A stretch of 64,000 bases of DNA from assembly GCA_903813345.2 (NCBI GenBank), contig CAIIXF020000004.1, positions 15,385,196-15,449,195 on the forward strand. The letters are read 5' to 3'. The number at the start of each line of letters is the position of its first letter. The stretch's first letter is position 1. Of the stretch, positions 35,986-48,200 are shown one piece after another. Under the pieces are notes generated by a model. That model searched no databases and was not told the origin of the DNA. It saw nothing but the letters and a program-made list of their open reading frames with translations. The stretch is from Owenia fusiformis (taxonomy: Eukaryota; Annelida; Polychaeta; Sabellida; Oweniidae). A program made the position numbers and the translations under genes.

Positions 35986-37597
35986 GAAGGAAAGGATATG
36001 AAGGATAGATAGGAAGGAACGGATAGGGATAAAAGGGATAAGATGGAATAAGAAGGAACGATAGGATAGAATAGTAGGATAGGATAGGAAGAATGGATGG
36101 AAGGATGGATGGATTTTTCAACATTTTCTTCGCTACTCTTGACTTTCTATCAGGATACCATCAGATCGATTTTTCTAGAAATTTCAAAACGCCATAACTT
36201 CCGAACCGGAAATCGGATCGAAATTTGGTTTGCAGATTCTGATTCCTGAGAAAATTCTATTCTTCATTCATAACTCAAACGTTAAATTTGGAGAATTTTT
36301 TATTTTGACCTACTTTTTAGACACCATATCTCTAAAGTGGGTTAAAATACTTTCTGACGGCAAAAGGCTAACACTATAAGTACACTCTTGGCTACATATA
36401 TACACAATTTCGAAGAATATAATTGAAGTGTAGTGTCAGAATCACAAAAATAAGGAAAACTTTGAATTTGACCTAGATTTTGACCTAGACATTTTTGTGT
36501 CCAAATTTTGAAGCTAGATTGCTTTTGAGGTACCCTTCATTTGAAGGCTTTCATTAAATTAAGCTGTACTCGGTCGTATATATGTCGTATTTTACACTTC
36601 AAATTTTTTTTTCCCATTGACTTAACATGGGGCACCAAATTTAGCGATTTTGAGTTTTCAAAACACCATAACTTCCGATGAGTGTTGGTTTAATGATATT
36701 GCAGTTATACAATGCTATTATATAGAGGTTATTTACTGAGAGGGATTCAATATTGGTTTTATTCCGGGACACATTATGATATTTCCCGAGGGCCCAGGGG
36801 GAATCTGGGATTACTGTACCCCTATCAATTTACCTTTTCGGGACCTAAATCCTATTACCTACCTTTTTACTCAATCGGGGAGAACGAATCCAAAGAGAAC
36901 AATACTTCTACATGTGCGCTGTGCAAGATTTCCAATAGCTCGTCGTGTTTACCGAGAACGAAAGATGTTTGTCCACCATTCTGAATGATACTAACTGGTA
37001 TCAGGGTCATCAAGCTATGGAACAGGGGTTTATGATAATAGATTGGGTTACTATAGCTTGCAATGTTAAAGGCGATTGAACTATGTTATAAAACAACTTC
37101 CAGTACATTATAATATTTAAAAGAATAATTTTTTGAAAATACATATAAAGAATCTTCGCCCGCAGGACGTGTATTTTGAATGCCTGAGAAGAACGCAAAT
37201 GGGTACTGGCCCGGTGTTGCAATAGTAGCATTTAAAAATCTGTTCCTCTCGAGATTTATGGTCTTCTGAAATTATACTATTAATTGGTGTTGTTGCATCA
37301 TTGCTCAAATCTAGAAGAGTGTTGTTGCATCTTCGGTTTGGTGTTGTTGCATCAATAGTGAGGAACTAAAACCGTGAACTTCTTGCTTCTTGATGATGCT
37401 ACATGTATAATAATGACAGTTTCTTTAAATATAGATCGTGCGCTAACTTCACGTGTATGGTTATTGAGAAACTCGTCCTAAAAATGGGTTTAAACTGGGG
37501 AAGCAACATATCGTACGAAAATCTATCACCGGAAGTCTGGCCATCTTGATGCAACAACACGGTGTTGTTGCATCACGATACTCCCCAGTGAATATTG
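35066..37597. mobile_element. 2.5-kb foldback element with TGATGCAACAACACC subrepeats
   Basis: The ends CAATATTCACTGGGG and its complement (CCCCAGTGAATATTG) start inverted arms of roughly 300 bp. These include GTTGTTGCATCAAGATGGCC / GGCCATCTTGATGCAACAAC and GTCTGGCCATCTTGA-type matches. Within both arms TGATGCAACAACACC recurs at least three times in subterminal positions, a pattern common for transposase-binding repeats. The centre holds the microsatellite at 35811-36115 and about 1 kb without a recognisable gene (the frame at 36712-36984 has no known domain). No clear target duplication was found. Confidence 0.65.
35811..36115. repeat. GGAT/GATA/GGAAGGATA microsatellite
   Basis: About 300 bp of purine-rich GGATGGAT, GATAGATA and GGAAGGATA runs occur; the minus-strand frame across it is a compositional artefact. 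Confidence 0.9.
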
Positions 37598-37680
37598 GTA
37601 ATCCAGCTTAGTTTTACATTTAGAATAGATTCTTCTCTTGACCAATCAAATCGAGGCTTTCTAAATCGCTAGTAGAAGTA

Positions 37681-38175
37681 GAACCTGTATATCCGAACAC
37701 CTGGCTAATCCGAACACCTCCCAATCTGAACACTTTTTTCGGTCCCATTTTTCCTCCCATTGACTCCCATGTTAAAAAAACCTTGAAATGTGAACACCTC
37801 CCAATTTGAACAGTGAACAGTCATATTTGAAAAATTCACCTGTCTAATCTGAACACTTATCATAAAATTTCAGATGTTTTATACAAAACTGCTCAAATTT
37901 TGTCATGATATCAAAACTTTGTGAAATAATCTTGAATGGTCTCATTCATAATGGGGCTTTTCAGCATGATTAGATTCGTTTAAATCAAATTTTCAAATTT
38001 CTGGAATGCCATAAAGCTATGTGGTCAAAAGAACTATAAATATTTACCGAGAATGTGTTCACATTTCTTCAGAATCCGGATTATTGCGGATGCAAACACC
38101 TCGAAATGTGAACACCTCCTAATCTGAACGCTTTTATCCGGTCCAAATGGCGTTCGGATTAGACAGGTTTTTCTG
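37681..38175. repeat. Degenerate repeat with ATCCGAACACCT motifs
   Basis: Motifs of the form CTAATCCGAACACCTCCCAATCT recur at both sides (near 37705-37730, 37795-37810 and 38095-38130). The right edge AACGCC-type GTTCGGATTAGACAGGTTTT is roughly complementary to the left edge, so a decayed inverted-repeat element is possible. Confidence 0.4.
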
Positions 38176-38400
38176 TATATGGCATACTCCGCAGGTGAGT
38201 ATGCAATATTCCCTGGGAGAGTATGACATATTCCGCAGTGAGTATCGGATATTCACTAAAATCAACGTATCGTATATTCACTGTGGAATATGGCATACTC
38301 ACCTGCGGAATATGCCATATACCACAGGTGAGTATGGCATATTCACCCGTATCACAATACCGCACAACTATAAATATATGCCATATTCCGCGTTACATTC
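38174..38400. repeat. Array of 21-22 bp units GCATACTCCGCAGGTGAGTAT, both orientations
   Basis: Around eight variants of the unit follow each other, first in one orientation and then, after about 38270, in the other (ATATTCACTGTGGAATATG, GCATACTCACCTGCGGAATA). Overlapping open frames on both strands are artefacts of the array. Confidence 0.65.
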
Positions 38401-39094
38401 CGAACCTAAATGTGATGTGCGGGGGCCCAAAAAAAATTTAGGGCCAAGTCGGCCTTTTTGGTCATTACTGGGTCCTTTAAGGCCTTATTTTTTAAATTCA
38501 GGCCAAATTTTGAAGAAAATGGGCCTCAAAATTTCAAAATTTGGGCCCACTTTTGCGTTTTAGGGGCCCAAAATTTTTTTACGCGGAAGTTTTTTCTCTG
38601 ACTTGAAATTTGCCCCCCCCCCCCCTTGTTGGTTCCCAGATCATGCAGCATCCAATGTAAGAGAGTGCCTTCCAAAGCGCCTGGCCAAAGCGTGAACTTC
38701 TCTATGGAGGGATATTTAGCTTGTATTGGCAAATTCAACTTTCCGACTGTTAGCTATCGGGTCAATCTATTATTGATAATCTGGTTGAAAACACCACCAA
38801 CTTCACAAATTTTCAATGAAAACTATGATAAGTAAAAAAATAATACAAATTTCATAAAAAGAATGTATTAACTGGAAATAATTTTAAAAAGTCTTCCTTA
38901 ATAAATTCAGTAAAATGTGAAGTGACTTTTTTTTTTACTGTTTAGCCGTGATTTTAACAAGGTTATTATTTTTGGTGGTGACATAATATAATATTGTTAT
39001 GGTCTCCGTTTTTTGGCATCGGTCGGCGGTTGTCGATCGGCGATCGGCGTCTGTAACAAATTCTTACAACTTCCAATAACTTAAAAAAACTGAC

Positions 39095-39515
39095 TGATTT
39101 TTTTCAAAACCATGTACAAGATTTTAGAAGTTCAAATCTGACTGTATATTTAAGATTTGACCTTCAATGACCTTCTCAAGGTCGAAAAGGTCTTTCAACT
39201 TGCTTCAAATTGACCAATTTCTCAAAAGTTCAAATCTGGCTATAGATTTGACCTTCAATGGCATTTTCAAGGTCTAAAAAATTTGACCTTCAATGACCTT
39301 CTCAAGGTCAACAAGATCTTTCTTGCTTCAAATTGACAAACTTTTTCAAAATCATCTACAAGCTCTCAAAAGTTCAAATCTAGATTTCGAGATTTCACCT
39401 TCAATGACCTTCTCAGGGTCAAAAAGGGGCTTTTTTCAACTTGCTTTCAAATTGAACAATTTATTTTCTCAAAATCATCTACAAGTTCTCAGAAATTCAA
39501 ATCTGACTTAAGATT
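39095..39515. repeat. Tandem repeat, about 105-120 bp units x about 4
   Basis: GACCTTCAATGACCTTCTCA, AAGGTC, CTTGCTTCAAATTGAC, AAAATCATCTACAAG and AAAGTTCAAATCTG recur in order about four times. Confidence 0.75.
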
Positions 39516-41663
39516 GAACTCATAATATTGTGAGCAACTAAGTTGTGACATTTTGTCATGTTAATGCCTTGTAAACCTCTCTTGTCCTTCGTGCACGGAG
39601 ATCAAAATAAGATATTTTTCTAAACTGCCCTCTAACAGCTTAATATGGAAATGAACAGTACAAGGCATCCTAAACGTATATAATTTTAATAACATATGTT
39701 ATTTTGGAAAAAATAGACGGCAGAGAATAAACTTTTCGGGGATGGAAAACTAAGTAATGGACTGAATACAAAATGCCTTCAATTATCCTTTCAATCAATT
39801 CATTTCACACCATCTTCACTAACATTCATGAATGTCAGTATGGGCTAGACCTGTCGAGTCGTCTGTCCGTTGTAGTATCACTGACACCTATGTTCACATC
39901 TCTGTCTAGAGGGGGGGGGGGCAGTAATACTAATAGCCTCGGGCCACCACAATTATGCAAAAATTAGAACAATGGTCATCTTATTACCAAAATACTTGCT
40001 TTGTAGGAGGGCGTATTTCAAATCAATGTGGCTTTTAGCCAATGTTAAAATACTAGGACATACCCGAAATACCATGGTACCACATATATAACATTAAAGG
40101 CCCCATGTAAAGTATGAATTCATTGGTTATTTTTCATGACTTAACGTTATTTTAGTGAAAATCTTTGAAAATACGTTGTCAGCTTTTTGCTTCTCAAATA
40201 TTCGAATTTCTCGCAATTTTTCTAATAAAAGCTACAACTTTTTAATCATCAAATATTCAAAATTCAATTTGCTAAATGATTATCTATTAAACAGAGCAAT
40301 ACTGATTACTTTGCATTTTCGACAGCATTGGGAAAAAGGTTAATGTTTCATGTATTTAATTTTTATTGGCATCAACTTCCGCGATTATCCAAAATTTGCC
40401 CCAATATTATACCCCCAATCACATTGATTTTTCGCAAAAGCGTTTTATACAATTTCTGTAGCTTAGGGCTGATAATTCAATATGGCAAAATCGAAATATA
40501 TTCCCAAAAGAAAACCCCAATAAGAGAACAAACAAACAAATTAGCCTACTGTAGCTCAAAGTGAAAATAATGGATGCACAAAAAATGGCAAAAGTAGTAG
40601 AGAAAAACCCCTGCAGACATTAGGAATGAAAGATACATAAATTTAGTTTGAAATAAATTCACGATTTAAAAACACTTTTTGAAATAAAAGTTTCACATAT
40701 TAAATTTTAATTTAATTATTTATTGCATTACCACAAATACAATGTACATGGGTTAAGCTAAAAACTACAATATAAGATGATAAAACAAACTACTACAGTA
40801 CTACACTGTTTGAATAAGGGGATATATAATACAATAAAATACATAAACTTTGAGAAGTTTAACAAAAGTCAAGGTGGTTTAAACGTTATATAGAGGCTTT
40901 AATTGACGATATATTTTAAATGTTGGCTACATATTGACATCATTGTTGTTCGTGCCAAATATTTTATATCGCTCACTGTTTCGTCTTGCTTTATGAATCT
41001 TCGAAACTGTGAATCGACCTATGTCGCTTACAATTTAATATAATAAAAAAGCTGTAATGATCGTGTCATAACCTAAATTAGCCAAACCCCATCACTCAAT
41101 TCAGAACAGGAACAAGTCAGGAAGACTACCTTCACTTTAGGCCCAAGTGCAAATGCATAAACAGTTTACACCCTAAAAATCATTAGTAACACCTGCGTTC
41201 CATTCCGCGGCACTAGGTTTGTTTGCGTTCGGAATATAACTGATCATTTTGAACAGTAAACAAATGGCGTTAATTCGGCTCGTCATACTAGAGCACCGAT
41301 ACTTTTATTGTACTTTGTACAGAAAACAATTGTATTGTAAACATGTGGATGGAGTGTTTAAAAAGCCCAAGAGTAAGAGAAGTAACCACCTTTGTTTATA
41401 CATTCAATAAAACGTTAAAATAGAAAAGATGTCATACTTTTTAAAACCTAAAATCTTATGCGTGAAGTTATCGAAACACGGTCAGCGTTCTGATTGTACA
41501 AATTCAGACTATGGTCACTAGCTACCATAAGACTGGGGTAACCATTTTCAGCTCGTGTACTACTGATTTTCACAAGTAGACGAGAATCCACAATTGGCAA
41601 TTTTAAAAGGTTAAAACAAGCTACAGGACTTTAAGGTCAGTTTGCTTACAAATTCAAATGATT
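39516..41663. other. Intergenic, no gene recognised
   Basis: Only short, unsupported open frames are seen. Sequence is AT-rich with a short poly-G run near 39911. Confidence 0.5.
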
Positions 41664-41857
41664 CAGGCACGTAGCCAGCTTTTACCAAGGGGAGCGCTAT
41701 TACCAAGCGGAGCTTTTGCCAGGGTGTGGGGGGGGGGGACTTAACGACAGTTCTGGCTAAAAATCATGCTCAGAATGGTGAAAAACTGCATGATTTTGAA
41801 AGAATTCCTGGTCAGGGAGGGTGGTGGGAGCGACCGCTCCTCTCTGCTACGGGCCAG
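41664..41857. mobile_element. MITE with CAGGCACGTAGCCAG end, TSD TGATT
   Basis: CAGGCACGTAGCCAGC at the left is roughly complementary to CTGCTACGGGCCAG at the right. A perfect 5-bp duplication TGATT flanks it (41659-41663 and 41858-41862). It belongs with the elements at 52233-52440 and 55695-55973. Confidence 0.7.
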
Positions 41858-42129
41858 TGATTGATTTAAAAGTGACTGCTTTGGAACTACGATCTACTCA
41901 AACTAGCTATCTCAATTCAATTCAGTGAAAATGACATAATTGTAAAAATATTACAGATATTTTCTAGGTGTACAGTATTTGGCTACAATTAGCCGGAAAT
42001 TAAATAAAATCTACTGGTCTGATCAATATTCACGTTTCATGTGTTATATCAGTCTAAGGCACAGACACGTCTGAATTGAATACACTCTCATTGCGTAACA
42101 TGAATTATTTGGCCATGATTTGTAGCCTG

Positions 42130-42254
42130 TGGACTGACTGCACCATACGTAAGCAATATCCACATTGAATGCATTTTCATTGGTTGTTTCTTTTTATCAT
42201 AATAAAACCCTTCCTGCTGATTTGATTGCACACATCTGAAAACATCCACACAAG
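42130..42254 (+). promoter_or_regulatory. Conserved proximal promoter/5' UTR block, TCTP copy 1
   Basis: This block aligns with 52800-52915 upstream of copy 2, including CATAYGTAAGCAATRTCCACATT, an ATTGG (inverted CCAAT-like) word and a pyrimidine-rich CCCTTCCTG / CTCCTCCTG tract. TCTP mRNAs are known 5'-TOP messages, and this tract is a candidate TOP element, but no start site can be fixed here. Confidence 0.4.
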
Positions 42255-42282
42255 ATGATTGTTTTTAAGGATATTTTTAACG
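42255..42282 (+). CDS. TPT1: TCTP copy 1, exon 1
   Basis: ATG at 42255 begins MIVFKDIFN, matching the conserved MIIYKDIF start of TCTP; the donor GTAAGT at 42283 leaves phase 1. An intron after about nine codons is typical of animal TPT1 genes. Confidence 0.85.
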
Positions 42283-45200
42283 GTAAGTGAAATATAAACT
42301 AACGTTTCTGATGTCTAGTTTAGATTCGTCTAAAATTCTACCACAAATTGCTTTTCAAATCCAAGAAAATTGTTTTAAAGGATCCGTAATTCTAAGCGTC
42401 ATTATAATTAAAGGTATAAATCCAACGTATGAACATGTGCTAAATGTTTGCTTTTCACTTGCTCGATATATTGAGGTCCATTGCTTTCACGGGACTCGCC
42501 GACTCTTTTTACAGCAGCCCCTTGCGCAGAACTTCATTCTGTGTTTTCATTAACTAGTAGGCATAGTCTAGTTATGGAATAAATGTGGGCAAGGCCTGTG
42601 GAAGCACTGTACCGACCAGTCAAGTTGAATAAAAAATATAGCACATAATTAGGGCAGCCATTTTGGATTGCTGCTGTATTTATGTGGATTTATAAAAACT
42701 AGACTATTGAATAATCCCTCGATGATAATTAGTGACATGCCTTGAGAATGTCATGGTATGGTTTAAAGAAACATTATCCCTAACTCATTTCGATATTTCG
42801 AATAATTGACTTAAAGGCAGAATCAGATCTAGCAAGATCCTAAATCACACTTGACAAATTTGTTTCAATTTTAGAATACTATTCTAGTATCTTTGGTTCA
42901 TATACTTCCTTTTCATATTTAGTTAAAATACCCAACGTGTATATACTGTTTTTGAGGAAAACTAAAGATTTTTATAATGACGCATTCATAATTTATTTTT
43001 TTGGTTACCATTTTTATTATTCGGGAGAATCTAAACAAATTTTCCCATTTTGACACTTTGAATTTTTGATGACATCACCTATTCAACATATAATGGATCT
43101 TTTGAGAGATATTATATTTAAGATTGTAAGGAGTATATCGGTAGGTCAACTGACACGTTGCTTGCAATTTTGTCACTCCCTATGGACCTGATTCTCCCTT
43201 TAACACGGGGAAGAATGTTGATTTTAAGTTGTGTACTGACTTGACCTTTAGAAGGTCCCAATTGCCTAAATTACACTCGAGATGCACCTAAACAAACCAT
43301 ATCCATTAAGCTGAAATATTCAGTCTATAATCTGATAACAAAACAATCGCTCCAAAATTCATACGCAACCATTATGTTTATTACTACATTAAGGTGAACA
43401 CCTGCCTCACCAATATATCCCCCGTAGTGAGAAATTGTGTAAATTATAGATGTCACTGAGGAAAAGTAGGCATAACTTCAGGCAATTAACAAATATTGGA
43501 GAAACAGATGACTCAGACACTTATAATTGACAAATTTCTCATTTTCAGATTGCGAACTTGCAACAGATGCCTCTAATCCTGTGCTTGTAGATGATTTTGT
43601 CTATGAATTCAAGGCAACGGTAGGTACATTCACCAGAAAATATAATACTGTGGCATAAACATAAACATGTTGACAATATTTTCTCCTTATTTTAAAGGAC
43701 GTAACTGCATTTTAGTAGCTCACATTTTGAATTTATGGGATTGGGATCCGTTACTCTTCCATCTGTTTGTCCAATGATATGCCAATAATGATCAAGTGCT
43801 CATATCCAATTTACTGGTGTGCACTGTCCGTGCCTGTAGTTTATTCATACCATATCATTGGTCTGGTTCTTACATTGGGGATATTTTGGAGGATTGGCGT
43901 TTCAAAAGAATGGCGCCATTTTGAGATTAAACTATGCACAGGTCAATTGTCAATCATTATCATCAGGAATTCAGACTCGATTATTTGGTCCCTTGAGTGA
44001 CTAATTTGTTTTTTAGCAAATTGACCCCTTCTTCGTGAAAATGATAATAGTAAGATTTCCTCCGACAGAAGTTCATCCATTTTTTAAAAAGTAAGATGTA
44101 ACGTCTTTATAACCAGGTTGGGACCAGTGATTTGGCTTAGAGAAAACAACGCAATTAAAAGGTAGTTGCCATAACATCTCATAACAGTACATATTCATCA
44201 ATTATCATTCTAATCAATCAAGATGCTCGTATTGTGAACAATTTTGAATACGAAATAGGCTACGTGGTTGTTCACTTTTCCAAAAGGACCATTGGAATTT
44301 TCGGCTGTTATGTGGTAATGGACTATGCAAGTTTTCAAATGATTTATTAACATATCTTCTAACATATTTTCAAGCTATGTAGTTGTCTATTGTTGTATCG
44401 ACTGGGGTAACTTCTCCTCATCAACAATGCATTGTTAGAAATTGGGCCCAAAAATGTTCGGCCCAACACTTATAGACCTGTTTAGTGGGCCTTTTTGGAA
44501 AAAATGGGCCTTATAAGTCCTAATTTTTTAATTTTTGGCCAAATTATTAAAAATGGGCCTTAAATTTTTAAAATTTGGAACCATTTTTTGGGTTTTTGGG
44601 GCCTAAAAATCTTTTTTTCAATACTTCAACTTTGGGCCCTCCCCTTGTTGGTTCCTGGATCCGCCCGTGTATCATGAGATGAAAACAGATGCTTAACCTT
44701 TTTAACCGTTTTATAAGTACTAGTGTATGATGTGTTGAAAACAGGGTAGGAATAATCGGTGCATGAACAATACTTAAGAATTGAAAGTATGCATAAAAGT
44801 ACATGTCACTTTCTTAATGAAAATACTTCATTTTAGCACGTCAAGCGGCGTTCCGATACCATAGATGACTCAAAGATTGGTGGCAACAAGTCCGCCGAGG
44901 ATGCTGAAGTTGGACACGATGATGGCAGTACTACAACAGAAGGATACGATTTTGTTCTCGATAATAAGTTGGAAATATTTGATCTCCCCAAAAAAAATTT
45001 GTACTTGAAAGAATTAAAGAAATATGTTAACAAGTAAGTTCTCTTTATTTTGGTGAATTTTAATTTCTTTTATTTTCATTTTTGGATCATTATAAAGCAA
45101 ACATATTGTAACAATGTGACGCAATGTTTGTATGTTTTTTTCTCATAAACAATTGTAAAAAACTATATAGTATAAGTTAAGCTTATTTTTGTGATATATA

Positions 45201-48200
45201 CATGTTGGGTTTTCTTGTAATTATACCCCTTTGTTATAAGCATTGATTTCCCCAGCATCTGTTTTGGCGCCGCACCCATAACTACGATTCATTCATAGGG
45301 TTATCGGTCACCCCCTCCCAGATGGTAACTGGTGAAAAATAGAGTAATGTTTTTTATGAGACCTTAATAAGCTAGAAATACATTTTGTATACACATTTAT
45401 ACATTCTAGGTCTGGAATTAGCCAATGCTAAAAAAGAAAAAAATACGATGGATCACATGTATTAAATTAATTCAAATGTTAAAAAAAACATTGTTGTAGC
45501 AAGTCAGCTTTACATTATTTTTTCAAAATAACATACTTTTTACTTTCATCATTCTCACCAGCTTTTCAACGTTTTGTCTGTAATCCCAAACACGACAGGT
45601 GAAGCAGATGATATGAATATATTTGATCCCGGCACAAATTAGGACCCGATGTAGTATACAGATATTATCCTATTTGAGGTTCAGGATATTTGGATTATCC
45701 CGAGGCCAATATAATATATCTCCCCGAGGGACGTAGGTCCCGAGGGTAAATATATTATATTGGCCAAGGGATATTCCCAATATCCTGAACCGACTGTAGG
45801 ATGATCTGTTTATCCCATACCAATCTTGGTCATTTGGTTCAAATTGTTCATTTAGCCAAAGTTCAGAAAACTTCCAACCAACCGTTGAATCATTTACAAA
45901 CCGGCTTTATGTACCTGTAACACGCCCAAGTATGGGATAAATATCATTTTATAATGCATATGGACATCTGATAGTTGAGGCAAGATTTATCATCCCTGCC
46001 ATTTTCAGAATAAAAGAAAAACTTTCCGAAACGGACCCAGAACGTTTTCCGGAATTCAAAGCAAAAGTGGAAGCTTACAAGGATACCCTAATGAAAAAGT
46101 TCAAAAAACTTCAATTCTATGTGCGTAAGTAAATGATTTTTCAAAAAACATGTATTTTGTTGTACACCCATGCCAGCTGAACCAATTTGATATGTAATTT
46201 TTTACATTAAGTCCATTTAATATGTAATTTTTTACATTAAGTCCATTTGATATGTAATTTTTTACATTAAGTCCATTTAATATGTAATATTTACATTAAG
46301 TCCATCTAATATGTAATTTTTACATTAAGTCCATTTGATAAGAAATTTTTACATTAAGTAAATTTGATATATAATGTTTACATTAAGTCCATTTGATATG
46401 TAATGTTTACATTAAGTCCATTTGATATGTAATTTTTACATTGAGTCCATTTGATATGTAATTTTCACATTAAGTCCATTTGTTGTGTAATTTTACATTA
46501 AGTAATGGTGAGATAGAAAAAATACATAAAAATTATTTTTGACGCCGTTCAAAATGAATTTTAACGCCGTACATAATTATTTTTGACGCCTTAAAATCAA
46601 TTTTGACTGCGTACAAAATTGTTTTTAACGGTGTTAAAAGTAATTCTTTACCCCCTTATCACACCAAACTAGTTCTTACCCGTTGTTGCCAGTCCTACGA
46701 AAACGTCGTAAAACGGGCTCAATCTGGCTGAGGTCGGGAGATATGTCTAAAATAATTAGCTACTTCGTTCATAAACAGTCTTCAATACGTCCATCTCATT
46801 CACAGTTCGTTCAGGTCGCACCACGTCGGTGTGCAACGTCGTTTAACGCGTCCTTTAGTCTAGAAGGTCATCATGACCTGATTACAGAACGGTATGGTCG
46901 CCATCGAATTTTCAATCGATTCAAAATTCTAAATCACATTCCACGTCCGGAAAACTCCATGAAGTTCGTAAACAGACCGTAGAACGTTGTAGCTACGTTC
47001 ATTCAGTTCGCACACAGTTTAAAACCGATTCGGCAACGTTTTGACGATCACCAGAAATTTTTTAGCATGCTTTTAGTTCTGGAGGACCTACTCGTTCTAG
47101 TAGTTTCATGAAGTTTGTAAACAGATCCCAAATGGTTCTTAGTGGGTTCTTAGTACGTCAAATCCGTTCGTGCACAGTTTGAGCCCGTTTTCGAGAACGT
47201 AGTGAGAACTACGGTGTAGTTTGGTGTGATAGTAGGGTTACGTACGGCGTATAAAATCGTTTTTACGGCGTTAAAGTATGACGATACATTGGTCCAGATG
47301 ACCAGCCATAATACACGGGGTTCTTTCGTACATTTGGCAATTTACTGGAGCATACTTAAATGTTGTAAAAAGTTAATCAAAAAAAATGCTATTTCGTTGT
47401 AAAAGACTGCACCGTTTTCAATAACTTCGTATTTGACCAAAAGTGGGCTCCGACAGAATTCCAACAAAATTATGAATGGAATACAATAGTCATTGCATGG
47501 ATTGGTTAATAGATTGTGCTAAACTATTGCTATTCTTGTAAAATGTCATATTCCGGTCCATTGCCAAAATAATTCGATTACATCCCGTGATATAAAGATT
47601 CGATTGCAGTTAACCATTTGCTGTATAGATTTCAAATCTCGCTGAAGTCTCATTTTAATGATATTTTTAGAGATTTGCATATTCAATCATTAAGGACTTA
47701 TATTTACCTCTTTTTATGACATAGTTGAATTCTGGGCATAATTTAATCTCCAGAGTTACCTCATTCTTTCAAATTCTATAGATTTCTAACTTCTGAGAAA
47801 TGTTGGGCTACAATCTCTATATCCACGCCCTGTGATCGGACAAAATGAAGGGGGGGGGGGGAGGTCAGCCCATTCTGGATTGAAAATTCACATCTTTAAG
47901 ACTTATTTTTCAAGAAAGGTTTACAAGTGCATTTCAAAATGAATAGGGGCAGCACACAGGGAAATATGTAAGGTATTTCATGATTTTTAACCGATAGGCT
48001 TCTAGGATAAGATATTTTAAAAAAGGCTCAGCGTCACCAACGTGCAAATGTCAATCCCCCTCCGTTCACCCCCCCTCCGTTCAGTTTTAATTATTTTCAG
48101 TTAGTTTTTACATAACAGTGGGAACGTGTTTTACAAAACCAGCCATGCCATTAATTTTGTGATAATTACGTCACTTACAAGTATTTTAACAAGTCGTGTA

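Noticed and set aside
35801-36124. 107-residue low-complexity minus-strand frame
   Set aside because: It is a translation of a GGAT/GATA microsatellite.
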